Source of the DNA: a virus
Reading direction: 5' to 3' (one strand)
Virus record (IMG/VR): IMGVR_UViG_3300044700_000206
Location: 1-30,698 of that record
Length of the DNA: 30,698 nt
In this document: piece after piece, positions 12,754-22,216 of the stretch
How the letters are laid out: each line of letters begins with the position of its first letter
Numbering within the stretch: the stretch's first letter is position 1
Position numbers and translations under genes: made by a program
The notes under the pieces: generated by a model
Told to the model about the DNA's origin: nothing
Database searches by the model: none
Seen by the model: only the letters and a program-made list of their open reading frames with translations

Positions 12754-15700
12754 TTAGTGAACAGAAGAAACACGCCAGCCAGCACCACCTCTGCCGTTGT
12801 CTGTGCTGTCATAAATTAGTTCCACATATTGGTGCGTTGAAAGAACAATGTCCGCACCAGTAGAGTTCCAAAATCTATTCGCTGCTGTAGATGATGCGCT
12901 GTTGTGAGCCAGCGTTAGGTTGGCTGTGCCGACATTGTAAACTCTAACCATTCGGCCATCGACATGGGTTCCACCAGATGGAGGAGCGATGCCTGTCAGA
13001 CTAGCTGCTGATGTGCAGTTGATGCGCTGGAAGGCTGAAGCAGTAAGGGCGAGATCATTTGTGTTGGCAGAAAAAGCGGTGGTGGTAGACGGGAAAGAAA
13101 GTGAACCGCCGGCAATAGAAGTACCACCATCACGGATCGTGATCACGCCGGTAGTGTACGAGCAAATACCCGCAGAGCCTGAAGTTGTCTGAGCATTATT
13201 TCCGTTTACAAAAATCAACCTAGATTGGGTGTTTGCCGAGTTAGTTAAAAGCGCAGTAGTCCCATTATTGGTCTCAATCATAAAGTGATTTGCTGTTTGA
13301 CTTTTTACTCCAATATATCCTGTTCCATTGACAGAGCTAGATACAAGCCCGGTCCCCAATGTCCCATTATTTTGTGTATCCCAACCAAATCCATACCCTT
13401 GTGTACTATTATTCCATGCCCCCATACGAGTATTTGCACCAGTAACATCGTAGAATTTGACCCAACCATTTCCCCCACTACTTCCCTGCGCTCCCGGTTG
13501 AAGGATAATACTTCCGCCAGCACCTACACCAGAGCCATTTCCAGCTGTGATGGTTACGCTGTTACCAGCAGATTGAATCGTAGCTGTACCAGCCTGAGTA
13601 GCAGCAGCCGTACCTACTGTTGCGTTTGTGATTGTGAACTGCGTAGCAGACGCTGTAGTAATGGTTTGGTTGGACAGATTGAGGCTTGATCCGGTTGTGG
13701 TGGTCAACCCTGTAATAGACACGACTTGGCCAACGCTGAATGTATTGGCAGCCGTGTAGGTTACTGTGGTTCCGTTGCCTGTTGCTGCTGTGACTGTTGC
13801 AGTAGTAGGGAGAGGAATTGCTGTGACTGCGTTTGATCCCAAACCTGTAGATAAAACATTGGCAGTATTGATCCCACCAACATTAAATTGAATTGTGCCA
13901 ACAGTTCCATTGGCGGTAGATCCTGTCCCGGCTACTCCAGTTGCAATTATAATTGATCCAGAAGAACCGCCATTATTTGTGGTTCCTCCAGAAGCATTAC
14001 CACCAGAACTGGTTGAAATAGTAATTGTACCAGAACTACCAGCATTCCTTGTTGTTCCGACTACTGTAGCATTGCCACCTGTGCCTGTTGAAATGGAGAT
14101 TGTTCCACTACTACCAGTTCTAATCGTAGGCTGTGTAGAAAGAGTACTTATTGTTCCACCATTGCCGGTAGCAATAGAAACATTACCAGTAGGGTTTGCA
14201 AGAGATGTAGCTGCACTTCCCATTAAAGCATTGGAGTCTGGTGATTTAACAACAACAGATCCAGTACCTGAAGTAGTACTAACATTTCCGGGAGATCCTT
14301 GCGCTCCACCAAGGATGTTTACTGTACCTCCAGCAGGAGCCCCACCAGTTGAGGATGTACCTCCTTGAATAGTTACAGATCCGCCTACACTAGCACCTCC
14401 AGTAGCACCCGCTGTAATTGTTATGTTTCCCGGAGGCTGCACATTATCTGCAACATTTACTCCTGCTGCGATAGTTACACTTCCACCCCCACCGCCATTA
14501 CCTGATCCACCATTACCAGCCGTTATGTTTATCGAACCACCTTTTGCTCCTGTTACCGTTCCGTTTCCTGCTACAAGAGACAAAGCTGGTACAGTACCAG
14601 TCGTTCCCAAACTCGGTGTGGCTAGCGTTAATGCTCTTGCAGAACCAGCTCCTGCATTTTCAGGACTAATCGTGCAGATGTTACTTGCCCATGTAATACC
14701 TAATCGTTCATAGTTAGTCGAATTTGTAAATGTGTTGTATACACGAAAATTCTGTGGTGCAGTACTATTTCGTACAGCAACCGAGCTATTGCTAAAACTG
14801 GAATTTGTTACTGTTCCAAGAACCATTTCCGAATTGTTTAATCCAAAATAATCTCCCGAATACCATCCAATACTTAATGAACCACTTCCAAACCTTAAAC
14901 TTGATCCTACATTATTAGTTGTAGTTAATACTAAAGCTCCAGCAGAAATGGTTCCAGCAGAATCTACTAATGCCAAAGCTGTTCCGCTACTATTCTGCCA
15001 CTCCTGCAAATTACTTGTCTGCCCAGCAACCTGCTTAACCACAACCTTTCCATCGCCACCTGTCGTAGCCTGTCTACCAGCCTGAAGAATCAACGACCCA
15101 CCGGCACCACTCGTCACACCTGATCCAGCGGTAAAGGTAAGGTTGTTACCCGCACCAGAAACTACAGGGACAGCATTGATTGCATTCGTTTGTGGCGTGA
15201 CAAGTGTAGGCGTTGTAGACAATACCACAGAGCCAGAGCCCGTAGCCGTTGTCACCCCTGTACCACCATTAGCAACAGGAAGTGTACCATTGACCCCAGC
15301 AGTCAGGGATACTGTATTTTTCTCCCACAATTGATTGCTTGAATTGTAAACAATTGTTTGACCATTGCTTGGTGATTGAGCGGAAACATTATGCAGTTCG
15401 TCTAGTTCGTAACCGTTTTGGACCCTAACAAATATCTTGCCATTGCTTGGATTTTTGTATTCAACAATTCCCACATACACTAGATGAGAAGGAGACAGGG
15501 GCTTTACATTTGTAAATGTTCCAGCTACTGAATCGCTGAGGTAAAGCTGATCTCCATCCTCATAGGCTTGTGTATTGATCCCTGTAATCAAACCAATGAT
15601 CGTCACGAATCCATTTGAATTATTAGCCAGATCTGCTGACATCATCCCAAGAGTTTGAGCAGATGTATTGTCAGATGTAGCAAGAGCTTTGGCGACAGTA

Positions 15701-16344
15701 GGAAGCTGCCCAATTGCGTTATTGATGTAAACAACAGTCCCTTTAGTCAGCGTCGCCCCTGTATCGTTTCTGACCTGTACGACGACATTAGTAGCAGCTG
15801 CTGCAACCGCAACAGATAGATCTACAGCTTGACCTGTTTGACTGACTATAACCGAGCCATCCGCTGAAGCAACACTGCCTACGACTGTATGATATTCCAA
15901 TGCTGTACCAGCAGAGTTTACAGACAATGCCTGATTAGCAGTACCTAAAGTGGTTAGTCCTGTTCCACCTTTAGATGTGGATATTGTCGAACCATTCCAA
16001 GTGGCATTAGAAATTGCACCTGTTACAGGATTATAGTCTACTAAAGAATCAGCCGTAGGCCCCATGAAAACATCTTTAGTGCCAGCAGAAAACACTACAG
16101 CAGCGTTAGCATTAGTGGATGCTTGTATAGTGGTTCTAGTCAGCGTGTTGACCGCTGAGTAAGTACCAATGCCTGTTTCCCATTCAGAGGCATTGGAATT
16201 GACGATTACATAGGCACAAGTGTCGCCGATAGACAGTTGGGAAGCAAATGACCTATAACCAGATGCAGCCCCTGCAAGGGTAGCAGGCCCTGTTCCAGTT
16301 ACAGTAGTTGTTTCTTTTACTCTGTCAGCGACAATGTATGCCAT
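12754..16344 (-). CDS. Large tail fibre protein, 1196 aa
   Basis: Starts at ATG 16344 with GAGGGAA 5 nt upstream. The N-terminus (ADRVKETTTVTGTG, TLAGAASGYRSF, GIGTYSAVNTLTRTTIQAS, AGTKDVFMGP) is the attachment-type domain common to many phage fibres. Then come SKGGTGLTTLG and GGTGVTT linkers, a central region (about 570-880) of GGSVTI-, GTISIST- and GGSIIIATG-type repeats compatible with a beta-helix or trimeric fibre, a module with TVTYTAANTFSVGQVVSITGL (about 900), and a C-terminal domain (GRMVRVYNVGTANLTLAHNS...QYVELIYDS) known from many fibre tips. It probably contacts the host surface. Composition is dominated by Gly, Thr, Ser, Ala and Asn, which also makes long open frames on the opposite strand. 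Confidence 0.85.
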   Translation of the reverse strand: MAYIVADRVKETTTVTGTGPATLAGAASGYRSFASQLSIGDTCAYVIVNSNASEWETGIGTYSAVNTLTRTTIQASTNANAAVVFSAGTKDVFMGPTADSLVDYNPVTGAISNATWNGSTISTSKGGTGLTTLGTANQALSVNSAGTALEYHTVVGSVASADGSVIVSQTGQAVDLSVAVAAAATNVVVQVRNDTGATLTKGTVVYINNAIGQLPTVAKALATSDNTSAQTLGMMSADLANNSNGFVTIIGLITGINTQAYEDGDQLYLSDSVAGTFTNVKPLSPSHLVYVGIVEYKNPSNGKIFVRVQNGYELDELHNVSAQSPSNGQTIVYNSSNQLWEKNTVSLTAGVNGTLPVANGGTGVTTATGSGSVVLSTTPTLVTPQTNAINAVPVVSGAGNNLTFTAGSGVTSGAGGSLILQAGRQATTGGDGKVVVKQVAGQTSNLQEWQNSSGTALALVDSAGTISAGALVLTTTNNVGSSLRFGSGSLSIGWYSGDYFGLNNSEMVLGTVTNSSFSNSSVAVRNSTAPQNFRVYNTFTNSTNYERLGITWASNICTISPENAGAGSARALTLATPSLGTTGTVPALSLVAGNGTVTGAKGGSINITAGNGGSGNGGGGGSVTIAAGVNVADNVQPPGNITITAGATGGASVGGSVTIQGGTSSTGGAPAGGTVNILGGAQGSPGNVSTTSGTGSVVVKSPDSNALMGSAATSLANPTGNVSIATGNGGTISTLSTQPTIRTGSSGTISISTGTGGNATVVGTTRNAGSSGTITISTSSGGNASGGTTNNGGSSGSIIIATGVAGTGSTANGTVGTIQFNVGGINTANVLSTGLGSNAVTAIPLPTTATVTAATGNGTTVTYTAANTFSVGQVVSITGLTTTTGSSLNLSNQTITTASATQFTITNATVGTAAATQAGTATIQSAGNSVTITAGNGSGVGAGGSIILQPGAQGSSGGNGWVKFYDVTGANTRMGAWNNSTQGYGFGWDTQNNGTLGTGLVSSSVNGTGYIGVKSQTANHFMIETNNGTTALLTNSANTQSRLIFVNGNNAQTTSGSAGICSYTTGVITIRDGGTSIAGGSLSFPSTTTAFSANTNDLALTASAFQRINCTSAASLTGIAPPSGGTHVDGRMVRVYNVGTANLTLAHNSASSTAANRFWNSTGADIVLSTHQYVELIYDSTDNGRGGAGWRVSSVH

Positions 16345-16398
16345 TTCTGTTCCCTCTGCGTAGGTTTTATTATACTACTACTGATTTATATTACAACA

Positions 16399-16824
16399 CT
16401 ACACTGCAATGTAGCCTGTAAGTTGCATACCATCCGCTGGCACAGATCCCGGAGCAACTGGATTAACTGAAAAGTTTAATGTACAAGTAGTAAATGGTAG
16501 ACTTACAGCCACAGATCCAGAGCTAGTAAGATAGGTAGTTCCATTTACTTGAACTGTAGGCTGAAAACTATAAGTTCCTGTTACATAAAGAGTTAAGTAT
16601 AGTTTTAAACCTGCTATACCGGGAGAAAATGTACCACTGTACTGCGCTCCCTGAAAAGAACCTAAAACATCATTACCAATATAGAATCCATTATAACATG
16701 GAGAAGCCAACTTTGGTCCACCCTGCTCAGTAAAATTGTAATGCATCCGTGTAAGTGTCGTAGGAGTATAGAACTGCCCATAACACAAAGAGTTTGCATG
16801 GGGTATCCACAATCCAATGTTCAT
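16399..16824 (-). CDS. Fibre-associated beta protein, 141 aa
   Basis: Starts at ATG 16824 after GGAG (10 nt) and in ATGA overlap with the preceding fibre gene. The sequence reads as a compact beta domain with several aromatic residues (GLKLYLTLYVTGTYSFQPTV, NGTTYLTSSGSVAVSLPF, CTLNFSVNPV). It lacks Lys-rich or helical parts. Its place between two fibre genes suggests a fibre tip, a fibre-attached receptor-binding domain or a fibre chaperone, with the first preferred because of the beta-rich composition. No family is recognised. Confidence 0.6.
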   Translation of the reverse strand: MNIGLWIPHANSLCYGQFYTPTTLTRMHYNFTEQGGPKLASPCYNGFYIGNDVLGSFQGAQYSGTFSPGIAGLKLYLTLYVTGTYSFQPTVQVNGTTYLTSSGSVAVSLPFTTCTLNFSVNPVAPGSVPADGMQLTGYIAV

Positions 16825-17639
16825 GTTGTTATATCTCCAACCATTATCCAGCTATTTGCTGCAATCTGAATAAGACTACATCCAGCAGCTAATGTCCTAA
16901 TCTTGTATCCAATAGCACTATTAAGGGTAACTCCTGAACCCCCTACTACAGTTACTTGTCCAGTATTAGCTTGAATCAAATCAATACCTGTACCTACAGG
17001 AAAATTGACAGAACTATTGGGTGGAATGGTTACTGTAATTCCTGAGGTATTACTAAGTGTTACCCTATTGTTGGCATCAGTCAGCGCAAGGGTATAGGTA
17101 GTCCCAGTCTGAGCATTGACTGTAGGAGCAGATCCACCACCTGATCCATTACTTGCTGCTGTAATGCGTCCTTGAGCATCTACAGTCAAGTTAGTATTGG
17201 TGTAGGATCCGGGAGTAACTGCTGTATTCGCCAGCGATACAGTACCAGAAGTAGTAATAGGTCCACCTGTAAGACCTGTTCCTGTAGCTACACTGGTAAC
17301 CGTTCCACTGCCTCCACCAGAAGCAGCAATCGTAATGTTAGAGCCTGAAGGCGTGACCGTGATGTTTGAGCCAGCGACAATGTTGAGTCCACCTGTAAGT
17401 GAATTCAAACTGGTAACACCACTATTGCTGACAGTAATGGTTCCAGAAGACCCAGACACACCTATGCCTGTACCTGCGCTGATAGTAACAGCACCAGTGT
17501 AACCATTAACGCTAGTAACTCCACCAGCAATAGACGCTACAGTACACTTGTAAGTAGGTCCACCTGTAGGGGTAAACATTAACCAATCTGTAGGTGAAGC
17601 TGTACCTGAAGTAAGTTCATCTGGTCTTCTAGAGGGCAT
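16821..17639 (-). CDS. Tail fibre protein, 272 aa
   Basis: AAGGAG lies 7 nt before ATG 17639; the in-frame TTG at 17642 is not needed. The N-terminus SGTASPTDWLMFTPTGG...CTVASI follows the short attachment motif common in fibre proteins. After that come NGYTGAVTISAGTGI and repeated T-V-T-S-V, S-N-I-T-V and G-S-N-I-T-I stretches (about 45-160), then a more compact C-terminal domain (about 180-272: TYTLALTDANNRVTLSN, VTIPPNSSVNFPVGTGIDLIQ). The SV-NG-x-TG-x-V pattern is frequent in phage fibres. It overlaps the gene before by 11 nt and the one after by 4 nt. Confidence 0.75.
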   Translation of the reverse strand: MPSRRPDELTSGTASPTDWLMFTPTGGPTYKCTVASIAGGVTSVNGYTGAVTISAGTGIGVSGSSGTITVSNSGVTSLNSLTGGLNIVAGSNITVTPSGSNITIAASGGGSGTVTSVATGTGLTGGPITTSGTVSLANTAVTPGSYTNTNLTVDAQGRITAASNGSGGGSAPTVNAQTGTTYTLALTDANNRVTLSNTSGITVTIPPNSSVNFPVGTGIDLIQANTGQVTVVGGSGVTLNSAIGYKIRTLAAGCSLIQIAANSWIMVGDITT

Positions 17640-19554
17640 CAATCATCTCCTTATAATCGTCACAATTACTGCATACTTGTTCACCATTACGAGATTTGCC
17701 AAATCGTCTACATTCAGTATACTTTCCGCAATGGTAAAGATTGGAAGAACCACAACATCCAGTATTAGGTTTTTCTGCACCTAAATAAATGCAACGCTTT
17801 TCAAAGCGTCTTTGTACTTCAGCCATCTTGGCTTTAGTTTCAGGTGAAACAGCTCGGGTAGGAACAGGAAACGAAGGAGTCTGTACAGGTGGAGGAGACA
17901 TAATGGCTTGCACTGTGTCATCCCAAAGTACATACGAAAACCTATCATTGTTAAATCTAATCAATGATTTGCTTGGACCTGAATCTGTTACATTACCTGC
18001 ACCGGGAGGAGGAGGCCATACATCAGGAAGTGGATCCAGATCATGGATACACCCATTGATTACAGGATTAGGAAATCGGAGAGCATACAAGTTAATTTCA
18101 GGTTGACCTGTAAGAGAGGGTACTGTAATTCGTGCATACCAATGACTGTCTGTGGTAGTCACATCAAAGGTAGAAGTACCTGTTCCAGCAATTACCCATG
18201 GTCTACCGGGAATATCCCGTAGTCTGACTGCTACACAGATGTCTCCTTTATTCACTGTCTTTACAAGAACATCATAGCCCCCTCTGGCATTAAACTGGTA
18301 ATTCTGATACGCTCCGTTTATTTCTCCCGGACACCCTACTGCTAACAAATTGGTAGTAGGATCAGAAGTTGTAGGGTTAATTACGCTGGGTAATTCTCCA
18401 GTGCCACACGCACAGGGTCCTGTTGTAACACCACAACCTGCTTCCAGAATGCCTAATTGCCCCCACCATGGCCCCTGAAATCTGGGATCATAGTTACCAA
18501 TGTCTAATGGTCTGGAAGATATGGTAAAACAAGAGTGTGTGTAATTACCTACAGGTACGCCACAACCTTCTCCACTTAAACCGACTTGATGATAACTACA
18601 AGCAAATCTCCATGGAAACAATTGCACAGAAATGGACATAGACTTGACATCAGATGCACATGGAGAAGACATTTCAAATGGAACTAAATCTCCTGTAAAG
18701 GTCCAATTGATTGTTCTGTCGTTGATATCATCACCGGGATTCAATTGTCGAAATACAACTCCACTTCCACTTTGACAGTTTACCCATTGGTTTTCTTCTG
18801 TAGGAGGATCCATTTCTTCAGCGGGTACTAATCGCTGCATGGATACTTCACAGAACAAAGAATTGGCATCTACTACAGTCATGCTGACTTGAAATCGCAA
18901 AGTCAATCCATGACCGGGAATAGAGTATGTACCATCGTCACATCTGGGAGCCCCTACATCTGTAATGTAGTAACCAATCCAGTAACCATCTTCAGGGTTA
19001 TCTCCTTTAACACAACCTAATCCAATAGGAATGATTCTATTTTTAAACCACATTGAAATAGGAGAGTCATAAGATCCACAGGATTCTGAATGAAAATTTA
19101 AATACATTACCCCACCTTTCATGGGGTATCCAATAGGAGTACACGCTAATGAACACTCCAGCGTAACAGGACCAGAGTAAGTATCCAATGGCTTACATAT
19201 GTCATACGCTGGTACAACTACTTGTGTTTCACACTTAATAGGTTCTTCTGTTTCCGGATCAATACACGCTGTAGCAGCTTGTCCCTTAGTGTTGTAAGGT
19301 CCTAAGTAAGTGGTGTAGCATACATTCTCAGGAGGAAGATTGTAAAACTGTGTTACGCTCTTACCCTGTGTTACAACCCTACCACAAAGACACCACCAAC
19401 CTTGGGGGCATTCTATTCCATAACAATTCAGAATAGCTTCTTCTTCAGTGGTGTAAGGTCCAGACCAATAGATAGCTTCTTCAGGTGTAGGATCGTCTTC
19501 CCTTTCCTGAACTTCTCCTGTACCTCCTGCACTACATACACAGTACCAAGCCAT
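17629..19554 (-). CDS. Cys-rich virion-type protein with N-terminal repeats and zinc-ribbon-like C-terminus, 641 aa
   Basis: Starts at ATG 19554 after GGGGG, in TAATG overlap with the preceding gene. About 34 Cys are counted, very many for a phage protein. Two N-terminal repeats (about 3-49 and 53-108) both read W-(Y/W)-C-(V/L)-C ... Y-x-GPY-x-T-x-x-x-A ... C. A large central beta-like part follows, with a Pro-rich linker (about 505-545). The last 55 residues hold Cys 588, 600, 601, 609, 615, 628 and 631 in a spacing compatible with metal binding and ending CSNCDDY. From memory this end resembles a Cys domain attached to other proteins in Planctomycetes-related genomes. It is next to fibre genes; function is unknown. 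Confidence 0.65.
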   Translation of the reverse strand: MAWYCVCSAGGTGEVQEREDDPTPEEAIYWSGPYTTEEEAILNCYGIECPQGWWCLCGRVVTQGKSVTQFYNLPPENVCYTTYLGPYNTKGQAATACIDPETEEPIKCETQVVVPAYDICKPLDTYSGPVTLECSLACTPIGYPMKGGVMYLNFHSESCGSYDSPISMWFKNRIIPIGLGCVKGDNPEDGYWIGYYITDVGAPRCDDGTYSIPGHGLTLRFQVSMTVVDANSLFCEVSMQRLVPAEEMDPPTEENQWVNCQSGSGVVFRQLNPGDDINDRTINWTFTGDLVPFEMSSPCASDVKSMSISVQLFPWRFACSYHQVGLSGEGCGVPVGNYTHSCFTISSRPLDIGNYDPRFQGPWWGQLGILEAGCGVTTGPCACGTGELPSVINPTTSDPTTNLLAVGCPGEINGAYQNYQFNARGGYDVLVKTVNKGDICVAVRLRDIPGRPWVIAGTGTSTFDVTTTDSHWYARITVPSLTGQPEINLYALRFPNPVINGCIHDLDPLPDVWPPPPGAGNVTDSGPSKSLIRFNNDRFSYVLWDDTVQAIMSPPPVQTPSFPVPTRAVSPETKAKMAEVQRRFEKRCIYLGAEKPNTGCCGSSNLYHCGKYTECRRFGKSRNGEQVCSNCDDYKEMIDAL

Positions 19555-20696
19555 TATGCCCCCAATCGTAATCCAAAGTTTGATAAAGATAGTCTTGTGT
19601 TGTATTCAGTCAAGTTATCTGGGTTAGTAGCACCTTCTCTAAGTGTAAACAAGAAAGGTAATAACCACTTTGCTCCTACAGGAGTGTTGCCACATTGAAG
19701 AAACATATAAGGTTCAAACGGAACATTGGGTGTAGGATCTCCTGTACCATTAGGTTGAGTAAAGAACCACCATCTTGCTCTGGCAATTCTTGGAGATTTG
19801 ATTTGATCCTTACCTTCTTCTGTTTGCATTCCTGCGTAAATCCATAGTTCTACATTCAAGTATTGTACCGTAGAGCGTAGTCTAAAAGGGTATGGATGTG
19901 TTTCAGGATCCCATGGTCTGGAAGGATCAATAGGTCTTCCACAAAATGGTTCTTTACATATGCCTGTAGAAAAGAAAGGTATGAACGCAAGTCCTTTAAG
20001 TTTACCCCAGAGTTCATCTTGTTTGTTGTAAATAGATAAGGGGTTACAAAAAGGTAATTGCCACATATGGACATCATTGTCATCCCAGTTCAATTCTCTA
20101 CCACTATCTTCGTAATACCCTGTAGCAAGAAAAGGTGTAGGCATATTTTCAGGAGCGTATATCCAGCCTCCCGGCCATGCCACACCCAACCAGTCTACTC
20201 CAGCGTTATAAGGATCTGTTAGATTATCCATCCAATCTATATTTAAAAACTGATCCAGCATTGTCTTGCGTTCAGGCTCAGTAGTAGGTAATTCTACATT
20301 AGCTAATGGAATATAAGCAGATGGGTTTAGCCAGCGTGGACCTTCATATGTAATAGTATAAGGTAAACTTGGAGGTACACCAAAAGGTAATACAGTTTTA
20401 GGATCCCATTCTTTTACTTCTTCCAAATCAAACTTATAATTTGTATTCATTATAATGTTTTTTGAAGTTGTACCATAAGCATAATCTGTAGCATATACAT
20501 ATGCACTTTTACTTATACCCGGTCCCCATCTAAATATAATTGTGTCATCACAGTAACCAGATTGTTCCGTTATAGGTGCAGCCAGTTGTGTAGTACATAC
20601 GACAACACTAGCTGCCATTGTAGGAAATGGAGTACCAGCTAATTCATTACCTGTGTAGCATAAACCATTAAGGGCTTCTGCTTTAAAACCTCTCAT
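19554..20696 (-). CDS. Probable virion structural protein, 380 aa
   Basis: Starts at ATG 20696 in ATGA overlap with the previous gene after AGGTG, and its stop overlaps the next start by 1 nt. It is rich in Pro, Trp, Tyr and Phe with little predicted helix. The C-terminal third (FRLRSTVQYLNVELWIYAG, ARARWWFFTQPNGTG, YMFLQCGNTPVGAKWLLPFLF) looks like an all-beta domain, and a few Cys are spread over the chain. Composition is like that of the last gene of the block at 8478-9701. A tail or fibre-base protein is the likely role. It has no recognised family. Confidence 0.6.
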   Translation of the reverse strand: MRGFKAEALNGLCYTGNELAGTPFPTMAASVVVCTTQLAAPITEQSGYCDDTIIFRWGPGISKSAYVYATDYAYGTTSKNIIMNTNYKFDLEEVKEWDPKTVLPFGVPPSLPYTITYEGPRWLNPSAYIPLANVELPTTEPERKTMLDQFLNIDWMDNLTDPYNAGVDWLGVAWPGGWIYAPENMPTPFLATGYYEDSGRELNWDDNDVHMWQLPFCNPLSIYNKQDELWGKLKGLAFIPFFSTGICKEPFCGRPIDPSRPWDPETHPYPFRLRSTVQYLNVELWIYAGMQTEEGKDQIKSPRIARARWWFFTQPNGTGDPTPNVPFEPYMFLQCGNTPVGAKWLLPFLFTLREGATNPDNLTEYNTRLSLSNFGLRLGA

Positions 20697-21124
20697 GAAG
20701 CACCTGTTACATTTACGGATATAGTTAAACCTGCTCCGTAATAAATTGTAGTAGAACCTGTAAAAGTTGAATTGTCACAATTACTGGATGAACCTGAAGC
20801 AGACGGTCCAAAACCTAATTGACCTGTTCTAGAACCATCTTCATATTCTGTCATACACAATTGGTACAACACATAAAAAGGATAATTTGGACTAGAATAA
20901 GTTGCAATACCATCACAGTTAGCATTTTTGTTCAGAGTGAATGGAGCAGAAGTTGTGCTTAATCCAGCGGCTGCACAAGCTCCGGGAGGTCCACTACAGC
21001 TATAAGTTCCTGAAATGCTACCGGGAAGATTGAGGTGTCCACACGCTGGGTAAGCCGTAAGCAATGCTTCCAGCGGGCTATTAGGATCCCCATAGCAAGT
21101 AAAAACTTGTACTACTTCTGGCAT
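20693..21124 (-). CDS. Small Cys-containing virion-type protein, 143 aa
   Basis: Starts at ATG 21124 after AGGTG, in TAATG overlap with the upstream gene. It is Ser, Gly and Thr rich with about eight Cys (CYGDPNSP, CSGPPGACAAAG, NANCDGIATYSS, QLCMTEY, SNCDNSTF) and strand-like segments (STTIYYGAGLTISVNV). The style (paired Cys in Gly/Ser loops) matches the 641-residue Cys-rich protein two genes on, so these may be parts of one surface structure. No family is recognised. Confidence 0.6.
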   Translation of the reverse strand: MPEVVQVFTCYGDPNSPLEALLTAYPACGHLNLPGSISGTYSCSGPPGACAAAGLSTTSAPFTLNKNANCDGIATYSSPNYPFYVLYQLCMTEYEDGSRTGQLGFGPSASGSSSNCDNSTFTGSTTIYYGAGLTISVNVTGAS

Positions 21125-21630
21125 TACGGCACCTGATAGGTTACATACAATTGGTTACCTACACATTGTACCGATGAGATTGCACTTCCACTGAACTTGG
21201 AAATGATCTCAAACAATTGAGTTTCGACTTCTGTGGTTTCTTCTGCAAATAAAGGAAACCTGTACGAAATTCTTCCCCATCCTCTGTATCGCATAAATAC
21301 AAAGTCGTCCAAAGAAACTTGTCCACTTCCTGTAACAATCGCTGGGTTGACCAGAATGTTATCAGGGGCAATTACTTTGCCTTCGGACTTATCATCAAAC
21401 TCTGCGTAACCTGTCATGCTGTTTGTGGGTACAGTCAGTGCCCATCCATACGCATACATTTCTACAGGTACTGCATCTTCAGGATTCAGTCTAAAGAAAG
21501 AAGGATCATCTACCATGATCTTTTCTTTAGTTAAGATTTTAGCTACAAAGAAATCCTTATCAGGAAGTTGAAGTTGAGTACCAGTAAAACTAGAAGTAAC
21601 TCCAAGTCCTGCATTGACTGCGTTAATCAC
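21124..21630 (-). CDS. Hypothetical protein, 168 aa, first of the minus-strand virion genes
   Basis: GTG 21630 is the start, with GGAGG 8 nt upstream and inside the 3' end of the helix-turn-helix gene (8-nt overlap). The protein mixes strands and helices, with a middle part YGWALTVPTNSMTGYAEFDDKSEGKVIAPDNILVNPA and an amphipathic helix VETQLFEIISKFS. It has one Cys. Nothing shows its function. As the first gene after the regulator-like protein it may be the first virion gene of this part of the operon. Confidence 0.6.
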   Translation of the reverse strand: MINAVNAGLGVTSSFTGTQLQLPDKDFFVAKILTKEKIMVDDPSFFRLNPEDAVPVEMYAYGWALTVPTNSMTGYAEFDDKSEGKVIAPDNILVNPAIVTGSGQVSLDDFVFMRYRGWGRISYRFPLFAEETTEVETQLFEIISKFSGSAISSVQCVGNQLYVTYQVP

Positions 21631-22216
21631 GATAAGATCCTCCCGGAATAAAATCAGACATACTGTCTGGTATTTCCAGTGATGTAAATTTTAGTGTAGG
21701 TTTCTTTTCGGCCTTAGTATAAATATATCCAAAGTCTTCTGCAAAGTATTCTGCTATAGCTGCTAAAGTTTTTCTTATTAAAAAGTATGTGTATACTTTA
21801 GTAACACGGAGTTTGTCTGCTATTTCCTGTGTGTAGTAACCTCCCTGTACATATAAGGTTATAGCTTTCTTTTGCTTTTTAGATATGCGTTGTGTTTTAG
21901 TGAGTAGATCAATAGCTTCCCAAAAATCATCTTTAAGAGGAGAATGTCCCCTGACAGGAATTTTGTCTAAGACTTTATTGGGAACACTATCTGCAAGTAA
22001 AGTCTGGTCTTTGTAGTGTAAAGGAGCTTGTTTAATCTCAGCGGAAGGTAACTCAATCTTTACTAAGTTTGTAACCAGCTTGCGTTTACGATGACTGGCA
22101 TTGGGTGAAAAGAACTTGTGCCATGCCCACCAGTCTTTACGGGACCATGGCTCACCCGGTTTGGAGTGCCGGATATATTTGCCATTGCTATCTAATATAC
22201 CCGGTGGAAGTGCCAT
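21623..22216 (-). CDS. Helix-turn-helix protein, sigma region 4-like, candidate transcription regulator, 197 aa
   Basis: The start ATG 22216 overlaps the polymerase stop (TAATG). The C-terminal half has a sigma-70 region 4-like helix-turn-helix at about 112-158, with the pattern QKKAITLYVQGGYYTQEIADKLRVTKVYTYFLIRKTLAAIAEYF: a helix, a turn and a recognition helix in the order of region 4. The N-terminal 90 residues are basic and Trp-rich (EPWSRKDWWAWHKFF, SHRKRKLVTNLVKI) and do not match sigma region 2. It lies between replication and virion genes, the position expected for a middle or late gene activator. A terminase small subunit also uses such a motif, so it is an alternative. Confidence 0.65.
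   Translation of the reverse strand: MALPPGILDSNGKYIRHSKPGEPWSRKDWWAWHKFFSPNASHRKRKLVTNLVKIELPSAEIKQAPLHYKDQTLLADSVPNKVLDKIPVRGHSPLKDDFWEAIDLLTKTQRISKKQKKAITLYVQGGYYTQEIADKLRVTKVYTYFLIRKTLAAIAEYFAEDFGYIYTKAEKKPTLKFTSLEIPDSMSDFIPGGSYRD

Noticed and set aside
12989-15334. Several long plus-strand open frames across the large fibre gene
   Set aside because: They are rich in Pro and Val as expected for the complement of Gly/Thr/Asn codons, have no ribosome binding sites and lie wholly opposite a convincing fibre gene.
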